64,000 nucleotides of DNA from NCBI GenBank assembly GCA_003574785.1, contig QORU01000009.1:62001-126000 (forward strand), given 5' to 3'. Position numbers and translations under genes: made by a program. Below are positions 28,105 through 36,448 of the stretch, piece after piece; within the stretch, counting starts at the first letter, position 1, and the number at the start of each line of letters is the position of its first letter. Source of the DNA: Taklimakanibacter deserti (lineage in GTDB: Bacteria > Pseudomonadota > Alphaproteobacteria > Rhizobiales > Aestuariivirgaceae). The notes beneath the pieces were generated by a model that ran no database searches, had not been told where the DNA came from, and was given only the letters and a program-made list of their open reading frames with translations.

Positions 28105-29499
28105 CTAACCTAACATGTGCGGGATCTTTAGCGCGCTAAATATCCTAGTGGCTTCACAAACGAGCGTGAGAATGTCCGATCTGCCAATCGGACGATGATG
28201 CGCAATCGCGTTTCGGATTGGGTGAAGTCGGCGCAGAGAAAGTATGAAGTCCTCTCGGTTGCCAATTACCAGCGCAAATGTATCGCGCCAATTATTTGCC
28301 TGGCCAATTACGTCGGCCAAGTCCATAAAATCAGAATACTGTACTAGGGGGTAAACGGGGCGACGAGCGTCTCTTTCCTCTGACTGTCGATTCTGCCATC
28401 GTTCTCTCACGGTTTGGGATACCCTCTGCTTAATCCATTTCTCACCCGCAAGAGCTCGAAGGCCGTTCTCCACGAACTGCCTTAGGTGCTGCTCCAGCTC
28501 GAAAAGTATAGTGTTGTGAGTCGGATCATACCAAACATCTCCAGTATTTTGGTGCAGAGGCTTTGGTATGGGGGCGCTTGTGAACTTAAATTCGAAACCC
28601 GCAGCAACTACAACGTTACTGTAAGCGGCTGTCGGAAAGGCGATTAGTTCAGGATTGAAGCCTCCGTCAATCGCCGCTTTCTCTCGCGCCGCAGGATCGT
28701 CCGCCTCAACCTCGATCGCTGCGCCCAATTCCAGTGCAACTAGTTCGCCAGTTCCCTCGGCGAATGGCGCATCAACATGAACAGCGTCGCTGAGACGAGC
28801 CATGCGTGTAAATCCAAGAATGGATTGATCGAAGCGGTCTGCGAAAGCCCAATCGATTCTTAACGACGACATTCGGGCGGCTAAAGACTCTTGCCAGTCC
28901 AATTTCGATGAAAAGAGCGGGCTATTGTTACCAACAATATCTGCTAGTGACTTGCTGAGTGCGGATATTGCTCCTGCCTTTGGGGCGATGGCTACTTCCA
29001 ATGACCGCGCGATGCTATCAATCTGATTTTGAGACTCAAGCAATTGAGTTGAAATTCCCTGCAGCTTGAGCGCTTTCTGCACTAGCTCGATAGTCTTAAA
29101 GCTCTCGGGTATTTTAGATTGGAGGCCGGCAATCGTTGCTTCCAAACGTGTAAACTCTTCGAGATATTTGTTGGCTTGAAACAAGGGACCGTTTTCGAGC
29201 GCCTTCTGAACGAGTTCGATAGACTTAAAGCTCTCGGGCATTTTAGATTGGAGGCTAGTAATTGTTGCTTCCAAACGTCTAAACTCTTCGAGATGTTTGT
29301 TGGCTTGAAATAAGGGACTGCTTTCGAGCGCCTTCACAATGTTAAAGCTTGGGGTGCTCTCCAAAGCGCGTCGGATATCAACCCCGAGTTTTTTGGAAAC
29401 ATCTGGTGGCAATACTGGTTTCTTTTGGTCGCTCAAGAGGCCGCTCCATGTTGCCAAGTCTACCAAATAACACAATCGATGCGTGAGTCGGCTATGCAT
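28105..29499 (-). CDS. Repeat-containing protein with C-terminal HEPN (Swt1-like) domain; putative RNase/defence protein
   Basis: A 464-residue protein I do not recognise as a whole. Residues 56-98 and 99-141 are two near-identical 43-residue repeats (KALE-x-x-PLFQANK-x-LEEF type), with partial copies on both sides; they look helical and may be coiled. The C-terminal third resembles Swt1-type HEPN domains: FELEQHLRQFVENGL, then a YSDFMDLADVI helix and LRRLHPIRNAIAHHRPIG, in which R429 and H434 form the R-x4-H ribonuclease motif. No membrane segment or signal. The gene is clearly more AT-rich than its neighbours and stands alone between preA and a sugar-isomerase-like gene, pointing to horizontal acquisition. 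A toxin or phage-defence role is inference. The start is uncertain; internal ATGs are few. Confidence 0.7.
   Translation of the reverse strand: MHSRLTHRLCYLVDLATWSGLLSDQKKPVLPPDVSKKLGVDIRRALESTPSFNIVKALESSPLFQANKHLEEFRRLEATITSLQSKMPESFKSIELVQKALENGPLFQANKYLEEFTRLEATIAGLQSKIPESFKTIELVQKALKLQGISTQLLESQNQIDSIARSLEVAIAPKAGAISALSKSLADIVGNNSPLFSSKLDWQESLAARMSSLRIDWAFADRFDQSILGFTRMARLSDAVHVDAPFAEGTGELVALELGAAIEVEADDPAAREKAAIDGGFNPELIAFPTAAYSNVVVAAGFEFKFTSAPIPKPLHQNTGDVWYDPTHNTILFELEQHLRQFVENGLRALAGEKWIKQRVSQTVRERWQNRQSEERDARRPVYPLVQYSDFMDLADVIGQANNWRDTFALVIGNREDFILSLRRLHPIRNAIAHHRPIGRSDILTLVCEATRIFSALKIPHMLG
29077..29334 (-). repeat. In-frame 129-bp tandem repeat inside the HEPN-type gene
   Basis: Two full units of exactly 129 bp, phased on GCGC-CTTCT at 29070, 29199 and 29328, with a degenerate third start. 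They differ at only a handful of bases. They encode 43-residue helical repeats, so copy number could change by slippage or recombination without a frameshift. Confidence 0.85.
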
Positions 29500-29744
29500 A
29501 GATCAGACGCAATCAGCGTAGTCCTCTAGCGTCGGCTCAAACCCAAATCAGAAGGGCTCCCCCGTCGCTTGTCCAAGAAAATCGTCCTACCCAAATCGAT
29601 GGGTATTCTGGGGCCTCCGATTGAACCTTTACGCCGCGCTTCAACCATCGCAAATGGCTGGTCTCTGTTTGTGCAAAAAGTTATTCCTCATAAGGGGTTG
29701 GCATCTCGCACGAAGTCGGTGAAGATAACGCCGAAAGGCGCCAC
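29500..29744. other. Intergenic stretch between HEPN-type gene and isomerase-like gene
   Basis: This 245-bp interval is AT-richer than the surroundings and must contain the promoters of the two divergent genes. A short plus-strand reading frame (29569-29778) has no recognisable features. I saw no direct repeat, integrase relic or tRNA fragment that would mark an insertion site. Confidence 0.5.
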
Positions 29745-30599
29745 ATGCAGAAGAACGGCAATTGGACACTCGGCCTGATCGATTCGGCCTGGTTCGGCAC
29801 GGATTATGAAGGCAAGCGCGGGCGCGAGGAGGCGAAGCGCATCGGCTTCGAAAGCCTCGATCTCTTTGTCGGCTTCGATCCCGGCAAGCTGAGCAAGGCC
29901 GAGCGTCAGGCTTATATCGACGAGAACCTGTCGGCCGGGCTGCCGGTCGTCTCGCTGGTCTGCACTTGTCTCGGCTTGAGCGACTTCAACCCGGCGATCC
30001 GCGACTATCATATCGAGCGGGCGAAGAATGTCGTCGATCTCGCCGCCGATTTCCCGACCACCCGCAATCTCTGCTTCGTGCCGGGCGAATACATGTTCCA
30101 GAAGAAGCTCATTCCAGCCAAGGGCGAGTGGGACAAAGTGGTCGATGCGACGCGGCAAGTGGGCAAGCACGCGGCGGGGCGGCATCGCGAGCTCGCCATC
30201 GAGCTTCTGCCCTTCGAATTCGCCTTCATCAACTCGCTCGACACGATGGAGCGCTTCCTCGACGAAGTGGCGCTTGCCAATGTCAAGGCGACGGTCGATA
30301 TCTCGCATTTCTGGCTGATGCGCATCAGCCCTGAGCATGTGGCCAAAAGGCTCAAGGGCCGCATCGCCCATGTCCATATGTCGGATTGCGACGGCATCCA
30401 TCACGGCGACATGCCGCCCGGACGCGGCAACACGCCGTTCAGCGACTATCTCGAAGCCATCAGCGAGACGGGATTCCAAGGCGCTGCCTCGATCGAGCTC
30501 GAATTCCCGCCCGATCCCAAGGCCATGGCCGCCTGGGTCAAGGAGGCCCATGACGCGGCCCTGGCGCTGCTCAAGAAAGCCCAAGTGCACGCGCCCTGA
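29745..30599 (+). CDS. Sugar phosphate isomerase/epimerase family protein (xylose isomerase-like TIM barrel)
   Basis: A 284-residue AP-endonuclease-2/xylose-isomerase-like TIM barrel. Metal-ligand motifs are seen as AIELLPFEFAF (Glu), ATVDISHFWLM (Asp-x-x-His), AHVHMSDCDG (His-x-x-Asp) and ASIELEFPPD (Glu), so a divalent metal site is intact. Substrate unknown; relatives are hydroxypyruvate or sugar isomerases and epimerases. It is downstream of the AT-rich insertion-like HEPN gene, and it may once have been closer to preA. Its role, if any, in pyrimidine catabolism is not apparent. Confidence 0.82.
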   Translation: MQKNGNWTLGLIDSAWFGTDYEGKRGREEAKRIGFESLDLFVGFDPGKLSKAERQAYIDENLSAGLPVVSLVCTCLGLSDFNPAIRDYHIERAKNVVDLAADFPTTRNLCFVPGEYMFQKKLIPAKGEWDKVVDATRQVGKHAAGRHRELAIELLPFEFAFINSLDTMERFLDEVALANVKATVDISHFWLMRISPEHVAKRLKGRIAHVHMSDCDGIHHGDMPPGRGNTPFSDYLEAISETGFQGAASIELEFPPDPKAMAAWVKEAHDAALALLKKAQVHAP

Positions 30600-30603
30600 A
30601 ACG

Positions 30604-31002
30604 TCAGGCGATGAGCGCCTGTGCCAGGGACCAGCTGTCGACCTGATGGCGGAAACGCTTCACCAGCCCGTCATCGTTGAACCGCCAGATGTGAACTTCG
30701 TCGAGCTCGACCACGCGCTTGCCGGTCGCCTTCACGACGAGCTCGACGTCGAACAACGTGACCACCAGATCATCATCGGCGAGAAGCGCGCTCGGCTCGA
30801 AGCGGACGATGTCGACAAGCTCGAGCGCCTTGAAGAAGCCGGCGACCGCGGCGCGGCCGTCGCGCCGCTCGAGCCACGGCACCGGGCTTGTGGCGACGCC
30901 ATATTCCCACACCACATCCTCGGCCAAGGCGGCCAGTATCGACTGGACGTCACCATGCAGAAAGGCGGCATAGATCCGGCGGACCTGCTCGACGGGAGTC
31001 AT
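30604..31002 (-). CDS. SnoaL-like / NTF2-like protein
   Basis: A 132-residue protein of the nuclear transport factor 2-like fold. TPVEQVRRIYAAFLHGDVQSIL and LAEDVVWEYG are the usual first helix and strand of SnoaL-like proteins, ending with VHIWRFNDDGLVKRFRHQVD. Such proteins range from small isomerases to ligand-binding domains; none can be assigned. It is convergent with the isomerase-like gene (four-base gap). Confidence 0.8.
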   Translation of the reverse strand: MTPVEQVRRIYAAFLHGDVQSILAALAEDVVWEYGVATSPVPWLERRDGRAAVAGFFKALELVDIVRFEPSALLADDDLVVTLFDVELVVKATGKRVVELDEVHIWRFNDDGLVKRFRHQVDSWSLAQALIA

Positions 31003-31060
31003 GACGATGCTCCTTCGTTTGCTCTCAACAGAACCTTACGGGAGCGCCAGCTGGCGGGTT

Positions 31061-31414
31061 TCAAGCTTGTCGCGTGGTGTCCGCAGCGAAGGCCTTCGCC
31101 AATTTCTTGGGCGCGGTCGCCTTCCAGGATCGGAGCAGCAGTGGTTTCACCTGCCGCGGATGCGCCTTGGACAGGCGCACCAGCACCATCGGCCAGCTTT
31201 TGTAGTGATCGGTGATGTAGAAGACTTCGGGCGCTGCTTCCATCAGCATGTCGCGCTCGTCGAGATCGACATCCTTGATCACCAGGCTGTCGCCATCCTC
31301 CCGGAGCCGGGTCAGGAACTTGCCTTTGACCTTGAGTGCCGGCGTTCCATAGGAGGTCGCCTCTTCGACGCCCGGCCAGGCAAGCGCCATCTTGCGCACA
31401 TCGTCATAGGTCAT
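31061..31414 (-). CDS. MmcQ/YjbR family protein
   Basis: A 117-residue protein. MTYDDVRKMALAWPGVEEATSYG and the FYITDHYKSWPMVLVRL segment are typical of the MmcQ/YjbR family, which has a double-wing DNA-binding-like fold. No biochemical role is established. Its ATG overlaps the stop of the upstream alpha/beta-hydrolase gene (ATGA), so the two are co-expressed. Confidence 0.85.
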   Translation of the reverse strand: MTYDDVRKMALAWPGVEEATSYGTPALKVKGKFLTRLREDGDSLVIKDVDLDERDMLMEAAPEVFYITDHYKSWPMVLVRLSKAHPRQVKPLLLRSWKATAPKKLAKAFAADTTRQA

Positions 31415-32100
31415 GATGCGGCGATCACCTTGTCCACCCAGTTCGCGAAATCGTCCAGGATCTCCTTCAGCACATCCGAATCCTTGCGGCCGCTCTTGGC
31501 CGGCACGTGGAAAGAGTGATCGGCCTGATCGAAGAGCTTCAGCGTCGCGCGCTCGCCTAAGCCCTTGATCACCGGTTCGAGATGATCGAGTTCGGCCAGC
31601 GCATCGCGCGTACCCGAGAGGAACAGCATCGGTATATGCACTTGTGCCAGATGATCGGCGCGCTCACGTCCAGGCTTGCCGGCGGGATGCAGCGGGAAGC
31701 CCAGGAAGACGAGGCCCAACACGCCTGCCAAGGGCTCGGCGGCCTGCGCGCCCGAGGTCATGCGCCCGCCGAAAGATTTGCCGCCGGCGAAGAGCGGGAG
31801 TTTCGGCAGAAGCCGACGCGCCTCGGCGACCGCGGCGCGCACCGTCGCTTGCGCGAGCTTCGGCGGATCGGGCCGCTTCGTCTTCTTATCCATATAGAGG
31901 AACTGATAGCGCAATACGGCGATGCCGCGCTCGACCAGGCCATTGGCGATGGACGTCAGGGATGGATGCGTCATGCCGGCGCCGGCGCCATGCGCCAGCA
32001 CATAGAGCGCTTTCGCCTTGGGTGGCCTCTGCAACAGGCCGGAGACACGGGCCTCGCCTGAAATCTCGATGGTGACGGGCTCAGAATCGCGTTGCGGCAT
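31411..32100 (-). CDS. Alpha/beta hydrolase (KANL3/Tex30 family)
   Basis: A 229-residue hydrolase. The nucleophile elbow is FAGGKSFGGRMTS (G-x-S-x-G), preceded by YVLAHGAGAGMTHPSL (oxyanion region) and followed by FLSGTRDALAELDHL (Asp) and DQADHSFHVP (His), so the catalytic triad is complete. It belongs to the dienelactone-hydrolase-like KANL3/Tex30 group. I used the ATG at 32100; one at 32136 would add 12 residues and has a similar ribosome-binding site. Substrate unknown. Confidence 0.82.
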   Translation of the reverse strand: MPQRDSEPVTIEISGEARVSGLLQRPPKAKALYVLAHGAGAGMTHPSLTSIANGLVERGIAVLRYQFLYMDKKTKRPDPPKLAQATVRAAVAEARRLLPKLPLFAGGKSFGGRMTSGAQAAEPLAGVLGLVFLGFPLHPAGKPGRERADHLAQVHIPMLFLSGTRDALAELDHLEPVIKGLGERATLKLFDQADHSFHVPAKSGRKDSDVLKEILDDFANWVDKVIAAS

Positions 32101-32184
32101 CGCAGTGTTCCCGATTGGCGGGGAGGGGGCTCCCATTTTCGCCTCACTGCTCTATCATAAGAAGTCAATCAAGAGGAGGTCACG

Positions 32185-32451
32185 ATGTGCCGGAACATCC
32201 GCACTCTGTTCAATTTCGAGCCGCCGGCGAGCGAGGACGAGATCCACGCCTCGGCGCTGCAATTCGTGCGCAAGCTTTCGGGCTTCAACAAGCCGTCGAA
32301 AGCCAATGAAGCGGCCTTCGATCGCGCCGTCAAGGACGTGACGGCGGCGGCGCGCAAGCTCATTTTCGCGCTCGAGACCCAGGCGCCGCCACGCAACCGC
32401 GAGATTGAGGCCATCAAGGCGCGCGAGAGGTCGAAAGCCCGCTTCGCCTGA
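32185..32451 (+). CDS. DUF2277 domain-containing protein
   Basis: An 88-residue protein starting MCRNIRTLFNFEPPASEDEI, which is the hallmark of DUF2277, a small family with no known function found in many soil bacteria. A strong AAGAGGAGG precedes the ATG. It is divergent from the alpha/beta hydrolase and 16 bp ahead of the metallo-hydrolase gene, with which it is probably co-transcribed. Confidence 0.88.
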   Translation: MCRNIRTLFNFEPPASEDEIHASALQFVRKLSGFNKPSKANEAAFDRAVKDVTAAARKLIFALETQAPPRNREIEAIKARERSKARFA

Positions 32452-32467
32452 ACCGGAGGACCCAGCG

Positions 32468-33454
32468 ATGACAGCGCTCCATGAAGTCGACAGCGCCGAG
32501 ATCCATGTCCTTGTCGACAATGTCACCGACAGCCTGTCTTCCGTGCCGTCCTTCGTCGAGACGGAGCTCGCGGGCCTCGGGCGGCGGCGCCACGGCCATT
32601 GGGTGCTCGCCGGCAGCTGCCTGTGCTGCGCCGCGCATGGCCTTTCCTGCCTCGTCACCGTCCGGCACGGCGATGTGGCGAAGACGCTCCTCTTCGATAC
32701 CGGGCCCGAGGACCGCACCTTCGAGCAGAATGTCTCGCGCCTCGGCGCCGATCTGAGCACGGTCGAGGCGATCGTGCTGTCACATGGTCATTTCGACCAT
32801 GGCGGCGCCATGCTCAGGGCACTCCAGATCATCCGCGACCGCAATGGCGGCAGGGAAATTCCCTATTACGCTCATCCCGAAATGTTCCGTAGCCGGGCAC
32901 TGAAGATGCCCAATGGGTCGATGCTGATGCTGGAAGACGTGCCCAGCATAGAGGCGTTGACCGCCTATGGCGCCAAGGTCGTCAATACCACCGAGGCGCA
33001 ATCGCTGTTCGGCGGCATGGCCTATGTGAGCGGCGAGATCGCGCGGGTCACGCCCTTCGAGCGCGGGTTTCCGGGCCAGCACAGGCGCACGCTCGACGGC
33101 AAGGGCTGGGAGCTCGATGAGCTCATCATGGACGAGCGCTTCGTCGCGGTGAATGTCGCGGGCAAGGGGCTCATCGTGTTCACCGCCTGCTCGCATGCGG
33201 GCGTCGTCAATGTGCTGAAGCAGGCCAAGGCCTCGTTTCCCGACGTGCCGCTCTATGCGGTGGCGGGCGGGCTCCATCTCTCCGGCGCCAATGAGCGGAT
33301 CATCCCCGAGACGGTCGCGGCCTTGCGCGACTTCGGCCTCACCGTCATCGCCGCCGGCCACTGCACCGGATGGCGCGCCGTCACGGCGCTCGCCAATGAA
33401 TTCGGCGACAAGACGCTCGTGCCGCTCGCGGTCGGCAAGCGGTTTTCATTCTGA
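32468..33454 (+). CDS. MBL-fold metallo-hydrolase (COG1237 type)
   Basis: A 328-residue metallo-beta-lactamase-fold protein. The metal motif is LSHGHFDHGGA (H-x-H-x-D-H), with further histidines in FTACSHAGVVN and AAGHCTGW. The layout, with an N-terminal cysteine-rich LAGSCLCCAAHGLS stretch, matches the COG1237 group related to archaeal dihydropterin-ribofuranosyl-aminobenzene-phosphate synthase homologues. Function in bacteria is unclear. GGAGG precedes the chosen ATG. The 3' end overlaps the convergent TetR gene by nine bases. Confidence 0.85.
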   Translation: MTALHEVDSAEIHVLVDNVTDSLSSVPSFVETELAGLGRRRHGHWVLAGSCLCCAAHGLSCLVTVRHGDVAKTLLFDTGPEDRTFEQNVSRLGADLSTVEAIVLSHGHFDHGGAMLRALQIIRDRNGGREIPYYAHPEMFRSRALKMPNGSMLMLEDVPSIEALTAYGAKVVNTTEAQSLFGGMAYVSGEIARVTPFERGFPGQHRRTLDGKGWELDELIMDERFVAVNVAGKGLIVFTACSHAGVVNVLKQAKASFPDVPLYAVAGGLHLSGANERIIPETVAALRDFGLTVIAAGHCTGWRAVTALANEFGDKTLVPLAVGKRFSF

Positions 33455-34144
33455 CGGCTTGCCATAGGCGCCGAAACACCAAAGATCGGTGAGAAGGTCG
33501 GCGATTTTCTCCTCGTCATCGGCGAGATGAGCGAGCGTCGGGTCGTGGCGCAAATAGATCTGCCTCAGGAAATCGTCGATCATGCCGCCCAGCACATAGG
33601 CAGCGGGCAAAAGGTCCTGCGGCGATGTCCCGTCGTCCCGTTGCCGCGCGATAGCCGTCGCCACGCGGCCATACCAGTCGCGGTTGAGGCGCTGATAGGA
33701 AGACGTGAAAGACAGGCCATCATTGCTGAGGCCGAGAAGGCAGCGCATCAGCCCGGCATTGCGCCGGAAGAGCCGGGCATAGAGCAAAGTGGCGCTTCTG
33801 ACACGTTCGCGCGAGCCCGTCTCGCCGCGGCGGGCTCGTGCGATCTTCTCATGCACGAAAGCCGAAAAATCCTCGATCAGCCGGGCGGTCGCGGCCTCGA
33901 TGTCGGTGAAATAGCGATAGAAGGTGCCATGGGCGAGGCCGGCCTTGCGCGTGATCTCGGCCACTTTGAGACCGGCCCTTTCGACGCCGGCCAAGAGCTC
34001 TCGGGCGAGGCTCGCCAGGAGACGCAGCTCCGTGCGCTCGACCTTGCGCAAGGAGAGATCATCCGCCCGGGCGAGAAGGGTCGCGGCAAAATCGAGATCC
34101 TGATCGCTCACTGCGGCGGGTGACATCGGTATCGGTTTGATCAT
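33446..34144 (-). CDS. TetR family transcriptional regulator
   Basis: A TetR-type repressor of about 232 residues. The helix-turn-helix is ELLAGVERAGLKVAEITRKAGLAHGTFYRYFTDIEAAT in register (split around residues 50-85), with the standard FYRYF. The C-terminal ligand domain is not family-specific to my eye. It is divergent from a CoA-ligase/enoyl-CoA hydratase pair, its likely targets. The start is ambiguous: ATGs at 34198, 34144 and 34126 are all in frame; I chose 34144 as a compromise with GGGAAG nearby. Confidence 0.85.
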   Translation of the reverse strand: MIKPIPMSPAAVSDQDLDFAATLLARADDLSLRKVERTELRLLASLARELLAGVERAGLKVAEITRKAGLAHGTFYRYFTDIEAATARLIEDFSAFVHEKIARARRGETGSRERVRSATLLYARLFRRNAGLMRCLLGLSNDGLSFTSSYQRLNRDWYGRVATAIARQRDDGTSPQDLLPAAYVLGGMIDDFLRQIYLRHDPTLAHLADDEEKIADLLTDLWCFGAYGKPSE

Positions 34145-34182
34145 CTTCCCAGCATATTGACATGATTTGTAAAATAATGGAA

Positions 34183-34192
34183 ATGATATCAT
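34183..34192. promoter_or_regulatory. Candidate TetR operator
   Basis: ATGATATCAT is a perfect 10-bp palindrome inside an AT-rich 70-bp divergent promoter region. Flanking TGACATGATTT (from about 34158) and ATCATAGTCA (to about 34197) form a larger imperfect inverted repeat around it. Confidence 0.4.
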
Positions 34193-34216
34193 AGTCATTT
34201 ATTGGAGGCGACGGCC

Positions 34217-35512
34217 ATGCTGGTCGACCGGGCCGATTTTGCCGATCTTCACGACCTCGCGGCGCATCGCCAGCGCCTATGGGAAAGCCAGCGCCACTAT
34301 GTGGCCGAGAGGTCGCCGCTGCATCGGCGGGCCTGGGGCCGGAAGCGGCCGCCCGAACGGCTTGCCGACCTCGCCGAGCTGCCCTTGATCGACAAGGAGA
34401 TGCTGCGCCGGAGCCAGCATGAATATCCGCCCTTCGGCGATTATCTCGCCGCGGCGGACAGCGAGATCGCCCGCGTGCATCGCACCTCAGGGACCACCGG
34501 CACGGCGATGAATCTCGCTCTGTCGCGGCGCGATGCCGAGGAGACGGCGCTGCTCGGCGCCCGCGCCCACCGGGCCTCGGGGCTGAGACCCGGCATCCGC
34601 GTCGTCCATTGCCTCAATTACCGTCTGTGGATGGGCGGCTACACCGATCATTCGACGCTCGAAGCCGCCGGCGCCACGGTCGTGCCCTTCGGGATCGGCG
34701 AGACCCAATTGCTGATCCGCACCATCAGGGAGCTGGGCATCACCGCCATTTCCTGCACGCCCTCTTACCCCGCGGTGCTCGAACGCGTCATCGCCGAGAA
34801 TTTTCCCGGGCTCAGGCCTTCCGATCTCGGCCTCAAGCTCGGGCTCTTCGGCGGCGAGGCCGGGCTCGACGATCCGGAATTCCGCCGCCGGCTCGAGACG
34901 ACCTGGGGCATGGCCGCCCGCAATGCCAATTACGGCGTCACCGATGTGTTCAGCGTCTTCGCCGGCCAGAGCGAGGTCGACAACGACCTGCATTTCCTGG
35001 CGCTCGATATCCTCCACCCGGAGCTCATCGATCCCGCCAATGGCGCGCCGCTCGCCTGGCAAGAGGGCGCCAAGGGCGAGCTCGTCCTCACTCATCTCAC
35101 GCGTCAATGCCAGCCGCTGGTGCGCTTCCGCACCGGCGACATCATCGAGATCACCGGCACCGGCAAAGCGCGCTCAGGGCGCACCGCGCCGCGCTTCCGC
35201 GTCGCGGGCCGCAGCGACGACATGGTGGTGGTGCGCGGCATCAATGTGTTTCCGACGCAGATCGCCGCCGTCCTCAATTCCTTCGCCGAGCTCTCGGGCG
35301 AATACCGCATCATGCTCGACGGCAAAGGACCCTATGACATCCTGCCGGTCGAGGCCGAGCTCGCTCAAGGCCATGTTCAAGTCGGAAGCCTGGTCCAGAC
35401 GATCGAGCGACGTATCAAAACCGAGATCGGCGTCAGCGCCAGGCTCACCGTGCTGCCGTTCAACAGCCTGCCCCGGAGCGAGGGCAAGACCCGCAGGGTA
35501 GTCAGGAGATAG
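34217..35512 (+). CDS. Phenylacetate-CoA ligase-like AMP-dependent synthetase
   Basis: A 431-residue adenylate-forming enzyme of the PaaK type, which is shorter than general acyl-CoA synthetases. The P-loop is VHRTSGTTGTAMN, the A5 region is NANYGVTDVFSVF, A7 is RFRTGDIIEI and A8 is VAGRSDDMVVVRGINVFPTQ, and the C-terminus has the lysine-bearing SEGKTRRV. It likely makes an aryl- or small-acyl-CoA. GGAGG sits eight bases before the ATG. Three bases separate it from an enoyl-CoA hydratase gene, so the pair should activate then hydrate an acid; the substrate is unknown. Confidence 0.86.
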   Translation: MLVDRADFADLHDLAAHRQRLWESQRHYVAERSPLHRRAWGRKRPPERLADLAELPLIDKEMLRRSQHEYPPFGDYLAAADSEIARVHRTSGTTGTAMNLALSRRDAEETALLGARAHRASGLRPGIRVVHCLNYRLWMGGYTDHSTLEAAGATVVPFGIGETQLLIRTIRELGITAISCTPSYPAVLERVIAENFPGLRPSDLGLKLGLFGGEAGLDDPEFRRRLETTWGMAARNANYGVTDVFSVFAGQSEVDNDLHFLALDILHPELIDPANGAPLAWQEGAKGELVLTHLTRQCQPLVRFRTGDIIEITGTGKARSGRTAPRFRVAGRSDDMVVVRGINVFPTQIAAVLNSFAELSGEYRIMLDGKGPYDILPVEAELAQGHVQVGSLVQTIERRIKTEIGVSARLTVLPFNSLPRSEGKTRRVVRR

Positions 35513-35515
35513 ATC

Positions 35516-36271
35516 ATGACCAAGACCGTGCTCAGCGACTATCTCGGCGACGGCGTCCAGAAGATCTCGCTCAACCGGCCGCACCGGCTCAATGCCATCG
35601 TGCCGGAATTGCTCGAAGACCTCATCGCCGCGCTCGATGAAGCCAATCGCGACAGCAAGGTCGGCGCCATCGTGCTCACCGGCGAAGGCCGCGCCTTCTG
35701 CGCCGGCGACGATCTCAAGGATTTCAACACCCAGGCTACCGACGAAGCGGACACCAGGGCCTATATCGAGCGCATCCAGGATGTCACCCGTGCGATCATG
35801 CTGGGCGAACGGCCGGTCATTGGCGCAATCCGCGGCTGGGCCGCGGGCGGCGGCCTCGAATGGGTGATCAATTGCGACTTCGCCATCGCCGCCGAGGGCA
35901 CGCGCTTCTTCTTCCCGGAGATCGCGCTCGGCGTCTTCGTCACCGGCGGCGTCACCGAGCTCCTGCCGCGCCTCGTCGGCCTCGCCCGGGCGCGCGAGAT
36001 GATCCTCTTGGGCGAGAAGTTCGATGCCGTTGAGGCGAGGTCCTGGGGCCTCATCCGCGACGTCGTCGACGATGCAGCACTCCTGCCGGCCGCGATAGAC
36101 CTCGCCAGGCGGCTCGCGGCACTGCCCCGGGAGCGGGTTGCGGATCTGCGCCGCATATTGGCAAGGCCCGCGCGCGCCGGGCTCGAGGCGGCGATGGAAC
36201 AGGAAACGGCGGCGACGGTGAAAGGCTTCCTCGACCCCGAGACGGCCCGCAGGGTATCGCAGTTTCGCTAG
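35516..36271 (+). CDS. Enoyl-CoA hydratase/isomerase family protein
   Basis: A 251-residue crotonase-fold enzyme. The oxyanion-hole segments are FCAGDDLKDF (residues about 62-71) and WAAGGGLEWVINCDFAIAA, and the second catalytic region is FFFPEIALGVFVTGG with the conserved Glu and a glycine pair. It is co-transcribed with the PaaK-like ligase. It may act as hydratase, isomerase or hydrolase; the active-site pattern does not decide. Confidence 0.87.
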   Translation: MTKTVLSDYLGDGVQKISLNRPHRLNAIVPELLEDLIAALDEANRDSKVGAIVLTGEGRAFCAGDDLKDFNTQATDEADTRAYIERIQDVTRAIMLGERPVIGAIRGWAAGGGLEWVINCDFAIAAEGTRFFFPEIALGVFVTGGVTELLPRLVGLARAREMILLGEKFDAVEARSWGLIRDVVDDAALLPAAIDLARRLAALPRERVADLRRILARPARAGLEAAMEQETAATVKGFLDPETARRVSQFR

Positions 36272-36394
36272 CGTGTGGCACGGTCCCTGGTCATCGGGCG
36301 AAGCTTCCCTGCTCTCCAGAAGCCTGCATTTCCGGGCTAAGCTCTCAAAAATCAGACTTATCCTGACTTTTTCCACGTTCTGGAAGAGTGATTT

Positions 36395-36424
36395 TTTGAC
36401 TTTACCCTGTATCTTCCCTGTATC
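36395..36424. repeat. Short direct repeat CCCTGTATC
   Basis: CCCTGTATC occurs twice, ten to eleven bases apart, just upstream of the methyltransferase gene, in the interval after the enoyl-CoA hydratase. Its complement GATACAGGG recurs in the gene-free stretch near 55.6 kb. The cause is unknown. Confidence 0.45.
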
Positions 36425-36448
36425 CGGGTTTCAGAAGAGGAACGTGCC

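Noticed and set aside
29077..29334. Tandem repeats as a CRISPR array
   Set aside because: Units are 129 bp without spacers, in frame and protein-coding.
29569..29778. 69-codon plus-strand open frame before the isomerase-like gene
   Set aside because: Overlaps the isomerase-like gene start in another frame and has no recognisable features.
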